In this document: positions 40,303 through 49,068 of the stretch, piece after piece
Numbering within the stretch: the stretch's first letter is position 1
How the letters are laid out: each line of letters begins with the position of its first letter
From: Klebsiella quasivariicola
GTDB lineage: Bacteria; Pseudomonadota; Gammaproteobacteria; Enterobacterales; Enterobacteriaceae
Length of the DNA: 64,000 bases
Assembly (NCBI RefSeq): GCF_002269255.1
Contig: NZ_CP022823.1
Span: 3,410,001 to 3,474,000, forward strand
Direction of reading: 5' to 3'
Translations under genes and position numbers: made by a program
The notes under the pieces: generated by a model
Seen by the model: the letters and a program-made list of their open reading frames with translations, nothing else
What the model was told of the DNA's origin: nothing
The model's database searches: none

Positions 40303-42072
40303 ATGAGTGCCGCCCTGACTGAACGACTGGTTTATGTTGCCCGCGCGGCACGTGACGCGGGGCATGGTAAGCGTGGTGCGATATATGATGCCGCCTGCGC
40401 CGAACTGGGCATTTCCCGCGCCACCCTGCTGCGCAAGCTGAAGGAGGTATCAGTGACTGACAAACGTAAAAAACGCGCCGATGCCGGGCGCAGTGCCCTG
40501 AGCCGCGACGAAGCCGCGCTGATATCTGCCACGCTGCGCGAGGCCACCCGTAAGAACGGTAAGCGCCTGTATTCCATCGCGGATGCGGTGGAGACCCTGC
40601 GGTCAAACGGCTTTATCACTGCTGGCAGAACGGACGAGGCCACAGGCGAGTTTTTCCCGCTGTCCGAGGACACCATCAGCCGCGCCCTGCGGAACTATGG
40701 TCTGCACCCGGAACAGCTTGACGCACCGGCCCCGTCGTCCGAGATGGCCAGCCTGCATCCCAATCACGTCTGGGAGATTGATGCCTCACTTTGTACGCTT
40801 TACTACCTGAGCAACGGCCATAAAGGGTTGCAGGTGATGGACAGCTCGAAGTTCTACAAGAACAAGCCTGCCAACATCGCCCGCATCGCCAGTGACCGCG
40901 TGTGGAGTTACGAGATTACCGACCATACCAGCGGCTGGATTTACGTTGAGTACGTGATGGGTGCGGAATCTGGTGAGAACCTCTGTTCTGTGCTTATCAA
41001 CGCCATGCAGGAGCGCGGCGGCGCGGACGTGCTGCACGGCGTGCCGAAAATACTCTACCTTGATCCCGGTTCGGCGAACACCGCTGGCATGACGAAAAAC
41101 ATGTGCCGCTCGCTGGGCATCAATCTGATAGCGCACAAGCCGCATAACGCCCGCGCCACCGGGCAGGTGGAAAAGGCCCGTGACATTATCGAACGTAAAC
41201 TGGAGCCGGGTCTCAAATTCCAGCCGGTTCATAGCCTGGACGAACTGAACGCGCTGGCGGTGAAATGGCGCAGCCACTTTAACGCCACGGCGGTCCACAG
41301 CCGCCACGGTAAAACCCGCACGGATATCTGGCTGAAGATTACTGCTGACCAGCTGAAAAAAGCGCCATCCGTTGAGGTTTGCCGCGAACTGGCGGTGGCC
41401 GCACCGGAACTCCGTAAGGTCACACCAAAACTGCGCGTCTCGTTCCGGGGCAATGAGTTTGACGTTTCGACGGTACCGGGCGTACTGGTCGGCGAAAAAC
41501 TGATGATTACCCGTAACCCGTGGCGCAGCGATGTGGCGCAGGTGGTGCTGACCGGTGAGGACGGTCACGAGACGTTCTTCCTGGTCGAGGAGGTCAGAAA
41601 GAACGAGTTCGGCTTTGCCGAAAGCGCGGCGGTATTTGGCGAAAACTACAAAGCCCTGCCGGAGACCCCGGCGCAGACGGCGGCAAAAGAAATCGAAGAG
41701 CTGGTTACGGGCACCGATAACGCCACCGATGCAGCTGCTGCACGCAAGGCGAAGGCGCTGCCGTTCGGCGGGCGACTTGACCCGTACAAACATATCGACG
41801 ACACCACGCTTCCTGCCTATATGCCGAAGCGCGGTCAGGCTTCAGACGTGCGCGGGCCGCGTATTGAGCAGCGTCCGCTGACCCATGTGGAGGCGGCGAA
41901 AGCCCTGCGCGAGAAGTTTGGCGCTAACGGCCATATCTGGACGCCGGAACATTACCGCCAGTTAACGGCGCAGTACCCGGATGGCGTACCTGAAGCCGCG
42001 CTGGATGAGGTGATGGTTACCCTGACCACTCCGGCCCGCAACAGCGTTATCAGCATCGTTAACGGTAACTGA
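40303..42072 (+). CDS. DDE transposase of the transposable phage
   Basis: A 589-residue transposase related to Tn552/IS1604-type and MuA/TnsB enzymes. An N-terminal helix-turn-helix (GAIYDAACAELGISRATLLR) is followed by the rve core with D160 (NHVWEIDASL), D254 (ILYLDPGSAN) and E290 (ATGQVEKAR), the last two with exactly 35 residues between. A Mu-transpos_C-like beta domain (RVSFRGNEFDVSTVPGVLVG) follows at about residue 380. It pairs the phage ends and inserts them with a 6-bp duplication. Confidence 0.94.
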   Translation: MSAALTERLVYVARAARDAGHGKRGAIYDAACAELGISRATLLRKLKEVSVTDKRKKRADAGRSALSRDEAALISATLREATRKNGKRLYSIADAVETLRSNGFITAGRTDEATGEFFPLSEDTISRALRNYGLHPEQLDAPAPSSEMASLHPNHVWEIDASLCTLYYLSNGHKGLQVMDSSKFYKNKPANIARIASDRVWSYEITDHTSGWIYVEYVMGAESGENLCSVLINAMQERGGADVLHGVPKILYLDPGSANTAGMTKNMCRSLGINLIAHKPHNARATGQVEKARDIIERKLEPGLKFQPVHSLDELNALAVKWRSHFNATAVHSRHGKTRTDIWLKITADQLKKAPSVEVCRELAVAAPELRKVTPKLRVSFRGNEFDVSTVPGVLVGEKLMITRNPWRSDVAQVVLTGEDGHETFFLVEEVRKNEFGFAESAAVFGENYKALPETPAQTAAKEIEELVTGTDNATDAAAARKAKALPFGGRLDPYKHIDDTTLPAYMPKRGQASDVRGPRIEQRPLTHVEAAKALREKFGANGHIWTPEHYRQLTAQYPDGVPEAALDEVMVTLTTPARNSVISIVNGN

Positions 42073-42082
42073 GGAGGAAGGC

Positions 42083-43249
42083 ATGCTGGTACTGAAGCAA
42101 CAACTGAAAGAGGCCCGCATCCCGCAGGCGGTGGTGGCAAGAGCCGTCGCCGTTTCCGAGGCCACGCTGGCCCAGATTGTGAACCATAACGAGTGGCCAC
42201 GCACCAGCCCCGAAGAGGTACGCCAGCGTCTGGCGTTGTATCTGGAAAGTAAGGGGATTGATACAGCGAAAAGTTTTGATGCTGCACAGGGCGCTGTCAC
42301 GCCCCGTACAGCGGGTACTACCGATAAAACCAACCTCAGTGAGGAAGAGAACATGTTACTCAAAAAGCAGGTGTTATTTCCAGCAACCAAAAAAGCGTTT
42401 GGCCTTTTCCGTGATCCGTTCGCCGATGAAGCCATGCAGGGCGCGGACGATGTGTTCACCACGCCGGATATCCGCTACGTGCGTGAGGCGCTGTTCCAGA
42501 CCGCCCGCCATGGTGGCTTTCTGGCGGTTATCGGCGAGTCCGGTGCGGGTAAATCCACGCTGCGCCGCGACCTGATTGAACGCGTCAACCGCGAGAACGC
42601 GCCGGTGATTGTAATTGAGCCATACATCATCGCCATGGAAGACAACGACGTGAAGGGCAAAACCCTGAAGGCGGCAGCTATCGCCGAGGCCATCATCAGC
42701 ACCATCGCGCCGCTGGAGAGTATCAAACGCAGCCAGGACGCCCGCTTCCGCCAGTTGCACCGCGTCCTGAAGGACAGCAGTCAGGCGGGTTTCAGCCACG
42801 TTCTGGTGATTGAGGAGGCCCACAGCCTTCCCATTCCGACGCTGAAGCACCTTAAACGCTTCTTCGAACTGGAGTCCGGCTTCAAAAAACTGCTGTCCAT
42901 CGTGCTGATTGGCCAGCCTGAACTGGCGGACAAACTGTCCGAACGCAACATGGAAGTCCGTGAGGTCGTCCAGCGCTGCGAGGTGGTTGAATTGCTGCCG
43001 CTGGACAACAGCCTCGAAGAGTTTCTGACGTTCAAACTGCAACGTGCCGGTAAGCAGCTGGCCGACATCATGGACGCCAGCGCAGTGGAAGCCATCCGCG
43101 CCCGTCTGAGCAATCTGGGTGGTAGCCGTAAAAGCATGGTCAGCCTGCTGTATCCGCTGGCCGTCAGTAACCTGGTGATAGCCGCCATGAATCTGGCTGC
43201 TGAAATCGGGGTTCCGCAGGTCAACGCCGACGTCGTCAAAGGAGTTTAA
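42083..43249 (+). CDS. ExeA/MuB-like AAA ATPase (transposition target selection)
   Basis: A 388-residue ATPase. Walker A is GESGAGKST at residues 151-159 and Walker B LVIEEAHSLP near 241-250, as in the AAA_22/ExeA group. An N-terminal helix-turn-helix (residues 10-40: IPQAVVARAVAVSEATLAQI) matches the DNA-binding part of MuB-like proteins. It would deliver target DNA to the transposase and provide target immunity. Confidence 0.92.
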   Translation: MLVLKQQLKEARIPQAVVARAVAVSEATLAQIVNHNEWPRTSPEEVRQRLALYLESKGIDTAKSFDAAQGAVTPRTAGTTDKTNLSEEENMLLKKQVLFPATKKAFGLFRDPFADEAMQGADDVFTTPDIRYVREALFQTARHGGFLAVIGESGAGKSTLRRDLIERVNRENAPVIVIEPYIIAMEDNDVKGKTLKAAAIAEAIISTIAPLESIKRSQDARFRQLHRVLKDSSQAGFSHVLVIEEAHSLPIPTLKHLKRFFELESGFKKLLSIVLIGQPELADKLSERNMEVREVVQRCEVVELLPLDNSLEEFLTFKLQRAGKQLADIMDASAVEAIRARLSNLGGSRKSMVSLLYPLAVSNLVIAAMNLAAEIGVPQVNADVVKGV

Positions 43250-43251
43250 TC

Positions 43252-43521
43252 ATGAAATCCATCGCCGATATCAACCAGCAGATGAACAAGGTGCAGTCCG
43301 CCATTATGGCGCTCAACGCCATGAACACTACCGTGCAGAGCGTCATGATTGCTGGCAGTAAGCCGGTTATCCGTATCGCCCGCAACGGGCACTGTGCCCG
43401 CCTGCTGGAGCAGGGCAAAGCGAGTTATACCCATGTTGGCCATGACGGCTCAGGGCGCTTCCGTCAGGGCGTCTTTGAGTTGCATGGCTGCCGTATTACC
43501 TGGTCAGAGTCGTTACATTAA
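43252..43521 (+). CDS. Small early protein
   Basis: An 89-residue protein starting MKSIADINQQMNKVQSAIMA. The first 30 residues are a helix; the rest is a small beta domain with IARNGHCARLLEQGKASYTH. It lies two bases after the ATPase stop in the early operon. Homologues occur at this place in related phages as I recall; function unknown. Confidence 0.75.
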   Translation: MKSIADINQQMNKVQSAIMALNAMNTTVQSVMIAGSKPVIRIARNGHCARLLEQGKASYTHVGHDGSGRFRQGVFELHGCRITWSESLH

Positions 43522-43538
43522 CCATAAGGTGAACAGAG

Positions 43539-44150
43539 ATGAGCGAAGTAAATAAAGAAAACTACATGAAAGACCGCAAGGGGCGTCTGGTGCCGGTTGA
43601 CCAGGTGTCTGACTATGACCTTGCGATGGACTCTTTCGTTAAAGAACAGGTTGTCGCCGCGAAGGTTAAACGCGATGAACTCAGTGACTTCAAGCGTCGT
43701 GCCTTTGACGAGTGCTATGCCTGGCTTGACCTTGTGGCCGAGAAGTACGGCAGAACGCGTGGCGGTGCCAAAGGCAACGTGACCTTCAGCAGCTTCGACG
43801 GTGCTCAGCAGATCACCATCCGCGTGCAGGAAACCCTGACCTTCGGGCCAGAGCTGCAGATTGCCAAAGACCTGATAGACGAGTGCGTCACCGAGTGGTC
43901 GGAAGGCGCGAACGCCAACCTGCGGGCCATCATCAGCGATGCTTTTCAGGTGGACAAAGAGGGCCAGCTTAATACCGGACGTATTCTTTCCCTGCGCCGC
44001 GTCAAGATTCAGGACGAGCGCTGGAACCGGGCAATGGAGGCCATATCGGAATCACTGCAGGTGGCAATGTCCAAAACCTATATTAATTTCCGGGAGAAAG
44101 ATAAACACGGGAAGCTAATTAATATTCCGTTAGATATCGCTGCCATTTAA
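43539..44150 (+). CDS. DUF3164 protein
   Basis: A 203-residue protein. MKDRKGRLVPVDQVSDYDLA near the start and FGPELQIAKDLIDECVTEWS in the middle are typical of DUF3164, found in Mu-like phages after the transposition genes. It is not Mu Gam. No catalytic motif is visible. It is probably an early accessory factor. Confidence 0.85.
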   Translation: MSEVNKENYMKDRKGRLVPVDQVSDYDLAMDSFVKEQVVAAKVKRDELSDFKRRAFDECYAWLDLVAEKYGRTRGGAKGNVTFSSFDGAQQITIRVQETLTFGPELQIAKDLIDECVTEWSEGANANLRAIISDAFQVDKEGQLNTGRILSLRRVKIQDERWNRAMEAISESLQVAMSKTYINFREKDKHGKLINIPLDIAAI

Positions 44151-44228
44151 TTTTAATTCAATTTCTTTTTATTTCGGCGTCAGTGCCGTGGGCTTCTGCA
44201 CGCCGAAAACAGCATTAAGGAATAAATC

Positions 44229-44417
44229 ATGTCCATCAAATGTATCAACTGCCAGAAAGGTATCACCACCCTGAAGTTCAGCGACGCCAGCGTCATTTCC
44301 TCCGGTAAGTACCGCGTACCAGCCGTCCTCATCACGCTGGTATGCCCACACTGTAGCCAGCATTACTACACCGAAGTCCCGGCCATGGAATTCATCCCTT
44401 GTGAGGCAAAGAAATGA
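44229..44417 (+). CDS. Small zinc-ribbon protein
   Basis: A 62-residue protein starting MSIKCINCQKGITTLKFSDA. Two Cys pairs (CINC and CPHC) could bind one zinc ion. It overlaps the next tiny gene by four bases (ATGA). Function unknown. Confidence 0.72.
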   Translation: MSIKCINCQKGITTLKFSDASVISSGKYRVPAVLITLVCPHCSQHYYTEVPAMEFIPCEAKK

Positions 44418-44515
44418 TTACTGCAAAAGAAGCCGAAAAACGGACCCGTGAAATTGTCGCGGAATATATCAGTGAATGTGGTTGTGAAAATCCCAACCAT
44501 ATCGGCAGGTATTAA
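44414..44515 (+). CDS. 33-residue early protein
   Basis: MITAKEAEKRTREIVAEYIS followed by ECGCENPNHIGRY. The ATG overlaps the stop of the zinc-ribbon gene, suggesting translational coupling. One amphipathic helix with a short Cys-containing tail. Too short to classify. Confidence 0.5.
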   Translation: MITAKEAEKRTREIVAEYISECGCENPNHIGRY

Positions 44516-44529
44516 TCAAATTAATCAGC

Positions 44530-44685
44530 ATGGCTTCACACGCCATCGTAGCAACAAATGGCCTAGATCAGGCTATTTACGTTCTTCACGCCACCAGTGA
44601 CCACCTGAGAAAAATGCCGCCGCTGTACGAGCTGGAAATTACTGAGGACGGCCACGTGAAAGTTATCGGCGTATCACGCCATTGA
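44530..44685 (+). CDS. 51-residue early protein
   Basis: Starts MASHAIVATNGLDQAIYVLH and ends VKVIGVSRH. It has a compact alternating pattern that could form a small domain and lies in the early operon between two coding genes 15 bases apart. The ribosome-binding site is weak. Function unknown. Confidence 0.5.
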   Translation: MASHAIVATNGLDQAIYVLHATSDHLRKMPPLYELEITEDGHVKVIGVSRH

Positions 44686-44700
44686 TTTGGGGAAGATAAG

Positions 44701-44997
44701 ATGAAAGGCATGAAATTATATAACCGTTCGACGATCTACAATCTGGCCCTCAAAACCTTCGGCCCAGAAGCTCAGGCTCTGAAGCTGATGGAAGAAGCTG
44801 CCGAACTGGCCGCTGCTGCTGCCCGCAACATGAACGGACTGGGCAATGAAGTTGATCTGGCAGGCGAACTGGCTGACGTTGAAATCATGATTGAACAGTT
44901 CCGCCTAAACGGGATGGGCCTGATGATTGATTTTCATAAGCAGAAAAAGCTGGAACGCCTTGCCGAACGCCTGGGGGTGACTTATGCCGCAGAATAA
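44701..44997 (+). CDS. MazG-like nucleotide pyrophosphohydrolase-type protein
   Basis: A 98-residue all-helical protein. LMEEAAELAAAAAR and ELADVEIMIEQFRL supply the ExxE and ExxD acidic pairs that bind Mg in MazG-like enzymes. These hydrolyse nucleoside triphosphates to monophosphates. GGGGAAG lies upstream. It overlaps the next gene by 14 bases. The enzyme activity is inferred. Confidence 0.75.
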   Translation: MKGMKLYNRSTIYNLALKTFGPEAQALKLMEEAAELAAAAARNMNGLGNEVDLAGELADVEIMIEQFRLNGMGLMIDFHKQKKLERLAERLGVTYAAE

Positions 44998-45673
44998 TGA
45001 AAAGCTGCTGGAGAAGTTAAAAAAGCTACTTGCGCTGGCTAAATCCGATAACCCCCATGAAGCGGCACTGGCACTGCAACGCGCCCAGAAACTGATGCAG
45101 GCCTATAACATCACCCAGGCTGACCTCGCACTCAGTGATATTGATGAAAGCGTCAGTAACTACTGGGCTGCAGGTAGCGTTAATCCGCCGCGTTATATGC
45201 TGGGTCTGCTGGATATTATCCAGGTGGCATTTGGCGTTAAGTCTATTATTCACTCCGGCTTTAAACCCGGCGTTGGCTTTTACGGTAATAAAGACCGGGT
45301 TGAACTGGCCTCATATACATGGGAGGTACTGGCCAGACAGTTAATCATGGCCCGTAAAAACTATATTCGACAGCAGAATAAAAGAATCAAAAACACGACC
45401 AAGACCAGCCGTGGTGACAAATTTGCCGAAGGGTGGGTTCTGGCCGTGCGTAGCGAGGTTCATTTATTTGCTATGTCCCGCGAAGAACGGGAGCTGGCAA
45501 ACCTCTGGCTTGAACAAAAATACCCTGATTCAGGAACAACCTCTGGCCGCAAAGCCGGTAAATCCCGTGACGCGGACATGTCCCGCCACATCGGTTACAG
45601 AGAGGGAGAAAACGTCCGTCTACATCAGCCTGTCAGCGGGCAGGAACAGCGGAAGCTGGGGAGTGGCTTATGA
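44984..45673 (+). CDS. DUF2786 protein
   Basis: A 229-residue protein. LLEKLKKLLALAKSDNPHEA and RAQKLMQAYNITQADLAL are the DUF2786 hallmark, found in many phages. The C-terminal part has a metallopeptidase-like region but I see no complete zinc-binding motif. Function unknown. Overlaps the next gene by four bases. Confidence 0.85.
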   Translation: MPQNNEKLLEKLKKLLALAKSDNPHEAALALQRAQKLMQAYNITQADLALSDIDESVSNYWAAGSVNPPRYMLGLLDIIQVAFGVKSIIHSGFKPGVGFYGNKDRVELASYTWEVLARQLIMARKNYIRQQNKRIKNTTKTSRGDKFAEGWVLAVRSEVHLFAMSREERELANLWLEQKYPDSGTTSGRKAGKSRDADMSRHIGYREGENVRLHQPVSGQEQRKLGSGL

Positions 45674-45885
45674 TGGCTGAATCAATTGTATGTGCCTTGT
45701 TCTGGTATGGTCTCGTGGGGTGGTGTACTGCTGAACTGCACCGCCGTTCAGGGTTTTACTCACGTTACAGCGGTACCGGACACTGGATCAGTTGGGCCGT
45801 TATGTTCCTGTGCTGGCCTGTCGCGCTTCCTTTATATGTCGACTATATCGGTGGCGCAGGTAAAAGGAGTGGCAATGATGACTAA
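45670..45885 (+). CDS. Small two-span membrane protein
   Basis: A 71-residue protein, MMAESIVCALFWYGLVGWCT at its start, with two hydrophobic segments (about 5-18 and 38-58) and a polar tail. It lies between DUF2786 and GemA genes and overlaps GemA by 11 bases. Function unknown. Confidence 0.65.
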   Translation: MMAESIVCALFWYGLVGWCTAELHRRSGFYSRYSGTGHWISWAVMFLCWPVALPLYVDYIGGAGKRSGNDD

Positions 45886-46303
45886 GCAGCGTCTTATTCA
45901 ACTCATTCATATTGCCCGCAGCGACCTCCAGATGGATGAGGACACCTACCGCCAGATGCTACAGGGGCTGACCGGCAAAGCCTCAACCAAAGGGATGGAT
46001 ACCCCACAACTAAACCGCGTGCTGGAATCAATGAAAAAGAAAGGCTTTCGCATTAAGCCTGCCGGGAAAGCCAAGTCCGGCTTACCGCTCGACAGCCATC
46101 CGCAGTCAAAGAAAATCCGTGCGCTATGGCTTGAAATGGCTGCCGCAGGCATCGTCCGTGACAGTTCAGAGCAGGCGCTGGCGCTGTGGGTTAAACGGGA
46201 AACCGGCATCAGCGCGTTACGCTGGCTCAGCAATGAGCAGGCAAGTAGCGTGATTGAGAAACTGAAGAAGTGGCAGCGCAGAGCTGCGGGAGTGAAGCAA
46301 TGA
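45875..46303 (+). CDS. gemA: GemA-like regulatory protein (DUF1018)
   Basis: A 142-residue protein. LIQLIHIARSDLQMDEDTYR, MLQGLTGKASTKGMDTPQLN and KIRALWLEMAAAGIVRDSSE are clear signatures of Mu GemA (DUF1018), which modulates host gene expression and DNA supercoiling. AAAAGGAG precedes the ATG at 45875. It is next to Mor as in Mu. Confidence 0.9.
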   Translation: MMTKQRLIQLIHIARSDLQMDEDTYRQMLQGLTGKASTKGMDTPQLNRVLESMKKKGFRIKPAGKAKSGLPLDSHPQSKKIRALWLEMAAAGIVRDSSEQALALWVKRETGISALRWLSNEQASSVIEKLKKWQRRAAGVKQ

Positions 46304-46689
46304 GCGACCTGAATCAGTTTCGTAGTAAAGGGCCGGAACTGTTGGTGGAACTGGCACAGCATACCTCTGAGACTGTCCGCGAGATTATTGATATCGAACC
46401 CGCAGTTGCCGACCAGATTGGTCAGGCCGTCGCGAACCGCATGATGCAGGTCTGGGGTGGGCAAAACGTCTATTTTCCGATGGGCATGGTCTGGAAGGTC
46501 AGCCAGCGCGACCGGGAAATTTTCCTGGAGTTTGACGGGCGCAACCATCACGAACTGGCCCGCAAATTTGGTGTTTCACTACAGTGGGTTTACAGCGTGG
46601 TGAAGCGGGTCAGAAAAGAAGAACTGGATCGGATGCAGGGCAAACTGTTTGATGGCGAACCTGATGCCGATACAGGGAAAAAGGAGTAA
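46300..46689 (+). CDS. mor: Mor-like transcription activator
   Basis: A 129-residue Mor/C-family activator. VYFPMGMVWKVSQRDREIFL is the hallmark, followed by a helix-turn-helix (NHHELARKFGVSLQWVYSVV). It would switch on late transcription. Here it ends only 161 bases from the right phage terminus, while the late operon starts about 10 kb to the left on the other strand, so it acts in trans at a distance. Confidence 0.92.
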   Translation: MSDLNQFRSKGPELLVELAQHTSETVREIIDIEPAVADQIGQAVANRMMQVWGGQNVYFPMGMVWKVSQRDREIFLEFDGRNHHELARKFGVSLQWVYSVVKRVRKEELDRMQGKLFDGEPDADTGKKE

Positions 46690-46718
46690 TATCTGCAATC
46701 AGGCTGGTGCGAGTTCTG

Positions 46719-46770
<52 letters not shown>

Positions 46771-46804
46771 ATCCAGTCTCTTCCCATGTTGACCCAGTAC
46801 TTCC

Positions 46805-46850
46805 CATAATTATCTCACTTATCCCCTGTCATTTATCTCAAGTCTAATCA
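46805..46850 (-). repeat. Right terminal inverted repeat with transposase-binding motifs
   Basis: Read inward from 46850: TGATTAGACTTG, GATAAATG starting at base 14, GGGATAAGTG and GTGAGATAA starting at base 33. Same spacing as the left end. Confidence 0.85.
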
Positions 46851-46856
46851 CTGGTG
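46851..46856. repeat. Right copy of the CTGGTG target duplication
   Basis: CTGGTG directly after the right terminus. It forms the last bases of the tRNA-Thr gene (discriminator and CCA on the minus strand), so the duplication kept the tRNA complete. Confidence 0.85.
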
Positions 46857-46927
46857 CTGGTTGACGGAATCGAACCGCCGACATCCTGCTTACAAGGCAG
46901 GCGCTCTACCTTCTGAGCTAAACCAGC
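46852..46927 (-). tRNA. Phage tRNA-Thr (anticodon UGU)
   Basis: A 76-base cloverleaf with encoded CCA. Acceptor arms GCTGGTT and AACCAGC pair over 7 bp. The D-arm has GCTC/GAGC. The anticodon arm is CCTGC, loop CTTGTAA, GCAGG, anticodon TGT for ACA codons. The T-arm is GGCGG, TTCGATT, CCGTC. It lies downstream of the Q-like gene, where lambdoid phages often keep tRNAs for late gene translation. The discriminator is A as usual for tRNA-Thr. Confidence 0.96.
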
Positions 46928-46935
46928 AATCTGGT

Positions 46936-46997
46936 TCAGGGCTCTGCGCAGAGGGCTTTAACGTATCGTGCAGCACGTCTCTACCCAAGAGCCCTGA
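46936..46997. promoter_or_regulatory. Large inverted repeat between tRNA-Thr and the Q-like gene
   Basis: CAGGGCTCT (46936-46944) pairs with AGAGCCCTG (46989-46997), with a further CGTGC/GCACG stem inside. It is not a canonical tRNA. It lies where the late promoter leader of lambdoid phages is expected. Confidence 0.5.
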
Positions 46998-47020
46998 CCG
47001 GAGTGCAGAAATGACAAAGC

Positions 47021-47043
47021 CCAAGGGGGTTAGCCTTGGGCCT
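47021..47043 (-). terminator. Terminator-like hairpin after the Q-like gene
   Basis: GCCCAAG and CTTGGGC form a 7-bp stem around a G-rich loop, with TTTG following on the minus strand and CTTTAATTT on the plus. It may be the tR'-like terminator that Q overcomes. Confidence 0.55.
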
Positions 47044-47096
47044 TTAATTTATTTCATGCTGCTCAGTTCGCTTTAACGTCCCGAGCCTATCACAAT

Positions 47097-47675
47097 TCAA
47101 GCAGTTTCTGGCTCACTTTGCAAGTAAAATCTGTCGCCATTTGTGCCGAATGCGTCACACATTGGTGCGTACAGCATCGATTCTGCCAAACTAAGCCACG
47201 TATCAACTCTGCGTCTACAGGTCATAAAGCACCAGTCGGGATGCTTTTCATAGAGCTCTTCCGCTATGCGGCGTTTGCTCTTCCGTAACCGGTAATGCTC
47301 CACCAGCAGGTGATACAGCTCTTTGTGACCACCCGTAATAAGGACTGCCCCCAGTACCTTATCAATCAGCAGTCCTTCATCGTCTGTACAGAAGGCCAGG
47401 CCGCTTTTGTTTTTCCCCGCGAGTATTTCACGAAAAAACGCCTCAAGCTCTGGCTTCGAGATGCCAGACTTCTTCATCCGGCGTAATGCTTCGTTGATGG
47501 CTGTTTTAGTGACTTTCCCGGAAGCCAGTAACTGGTTAAACATATTGCCGCCACTACCGCCGCCGATGTAAGACCAGCGGCCCCACATGCGCAGCTTCCC
47601 TTGAATCCAGATGGCCTCCAGCGTTTTCAGCCTGACCATTTCACCAGCTTTTCCAACCTCGGACGGGTTAATCAT
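47097..47675 (-). CDS. Q-like late antiterminator (DUF1133)
   Basis: A 192-residue protein starting MINPSEVGKAGEMVRLKTLE. AIWIQGKLRMWGRWSYIGGG, EHYRLRKSKRRIAEELYEKH and FMTCRRRVDTWLSLAESML match the DUF1133 family, which replaces Q in many lambdoid phages. A C-terminal helix-turn-helix-like part fits DNA binding at the late promoter. The start at 47675 is supported by GGAGAACGC. Confidence 0.85.
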   Translation of the reverse strand: MINPSEVGKAGEMVRLKTLEAIWIQGKLRMWGRWSYIGGGSGGNMFNQLLASGKVTKTAINEALRRMKKSGISKPELEAFFREILAGKNKSGLAFCTDDEGLLIDKVLGAVLITGGHKELYHLLVEHYRLRKSKRRIAEELYEKHPDWCFMTCRRRVDTWLSLAESMLYAPMCDAFGTNGDRFYLQSEPETA

Positions 47676-47688
47676 TATGCGTTCTCCA

Positions 47689-48669
47689 CTATGCCAGCAC
47701 GCCAATTGCCAGCGAACGATCCAGAAATCGAAACAGCAGCTCCAGCTGTGAGCCGTGCTTCTCCTCAAATGCCACGGTGTCAGCGTGCAACTCGTCGTGA
47801 TGCGCTCTGCAAAGCGGCAACACAAACAGGTCATGCGCTTTTGTTCCCATTCCACCTTGTCCGTGGCCTATCAGGTGATGGGGATCATCTGCTGGTTTGT
47901 TACAGCAGACACACGGCTGGGACTTAACCCAGCGCGTCCAGCTCTCGTTTACCCAGCGGCGGCGCTTTGGTCGCAGCATGAATGATTCCGGCGTTTCAGG
48001 ATCTACGCGAAGACCGAGAATTTTTTTCTGCACCACTTCGCTCGCCGCTGGCTCCGGCACAATATCGCTCTCCTTCGTCACTGGTTGATGCTTTATTTCC
48101 GGCAATCGCAGGGCTTTACGGGCCAGCGATTCAGGGATTACGTGTGCCAGATTGTTTATCACCAGCCACCAGCACAACTCGGGGATCGTCAGTTGATGGT
48201 CTTCGTTGAACCCCAGCTGTGAGCGGATGACCGTTATCAGCCAGGATACCAGGTTCTCACGCGCAATGCCTGCCAGCGTCTCTGTGTACTGATCACGCAG
48301 CAGGTTATCGCAGGCCCAGCAAAGGCGGATGCTGCCAGGCTCATGCCGGAACAGCGTAAAATTTTCGCTGTGCCATGAGCCATGGGGATACTGGCATTCA
48401 AAATGACGCTCCAGCTCGGCCTCCAGCGAGCTGATACCACCCGCGCGCAGAATGACGTCTTTGTTTTCGAAGACTGGCTTCAAAACCGGGTCTTCTGCCA
48501 GTGGCTGTGTGGCGGGAGGGATAGCGCCGGTTGCGTAGTCGCTGTATTTTTCCGGTGCAGGCTCAATCAGTACCCGTCCTCTCCTGAACATCGGCATGAG
48601 ATCAGCACTTGGGCGAAGAAGAACAACGCCCATGCGTGGGGCAATCTCAGGGGTTAGTAGTGCTCTCAT
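47689..48669 (-). CDS. DUF968 protein with HNH-like zinc site (YbcN/YbcO-type nuclease)
   Basis: A 326-residue protein. The C-terminal 90 residues (QPCVCCNKPADDPHHLIGHG; DLFVLPLCRAHHDELHADTV) are an HNH-like metal site with CxxC, HH and CxxHHDELH, as in E. coli DUF968/YbcO phage nucleases. The N-terminal part is helical. It probably acts in phage recombination, beside RusA. Confidence 0.88.
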   Translation of the reverse strand: MRALLTPEIAPRMGVVLLRPSADLMPMFRRGRVLIEPAPEKYSDYATGAIPPATQPLAEDPVLKPVFENKDVILRAGGISSLEAELERHFECQYPHGSWHSENFTLFRHEPGSIRLCWACDNLLRDQYTETLAGIARENLVSWLITVIRSQLGFNEDHQLTIPELCWWLVINNLAHVIPESLARKALRLPEIKHQPVTKESDIVPEPAASEVVQKKILGLRVDPETPESFMLRPKRRRWVNESWTRWVKSQPCVCCNKPADDPHHLIGHGQGGMGTKAHDLFVLPLCRAHHDELHADTVAFEEKHGSQLELLFRFLDRSLAIGVLA

Positions 48670-48681
48670 ATCATCTCCACG

Positions 48682-49059
48682 TCAGGCAGCTGCACGAAAA
48701 CGACGGATGGTGATTTCTACTTTCCCTTTCTTCACGATGTTCCCCCACTCCACCAGCATGCGCTTAACCTGACTGTCATCCTCCCAGACGCCGGTTAGGG
48801 TCAGGGCATCGAACAGTGCTTTGTTGTAGTTATCGATATCCCGACGGCGCTGATCCGGCGGATACAACACAATGTGAACCTCAGCCAGATCTGAGGATGG
48901 CCGGGGAACGGCCCGCAGTTGCTCAATAATCGCCGCTCTCGCTGCCTGCTGGAACTTGCGCCCTGTCTCGCTTACCAGATGCCTGCCTTTCAGCGGTCCC
49001 TTGCTCGGGGCGCGCCAGTAACTATTTACGCTCGGTGGAAATGGTAAAGTCAGTTTCAT
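48682..49059 (-). CDS. rusA: RusA-type Holliday junction resolvase
   Basis: A 125-residue resolvase. KLTLPFPPSVNSYWRAPSKG at the start, VHIVLYPPDQRRRDIDNYNK with the catalytic Asp residues, and LTLTGVWEDDSQVKRMLVEW are the family motifs. It cuts four-way junctions during phage recombination and replication. Confidence 0.94.
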   Translation of the reverse strand: MKLTLPFPPSVNSYWRAPSKGPLKGRHLVSETGRKFQQAARAAIIEQLRAVPRPSSDLAEVHIVLYPPDQRRRDIDNYNKALFDALTLTGVWEDDSQVKRMLVEWGNIVKKGKVEITIRRFRAAA

Positions 49060-49068
49060 TTAGCCCCC

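Noticed and set aside
40786..41793. Minus-strand frame of 335 codons
   Set aside because: It is a shadow opposite the transposase gene with a complete DDE triad.
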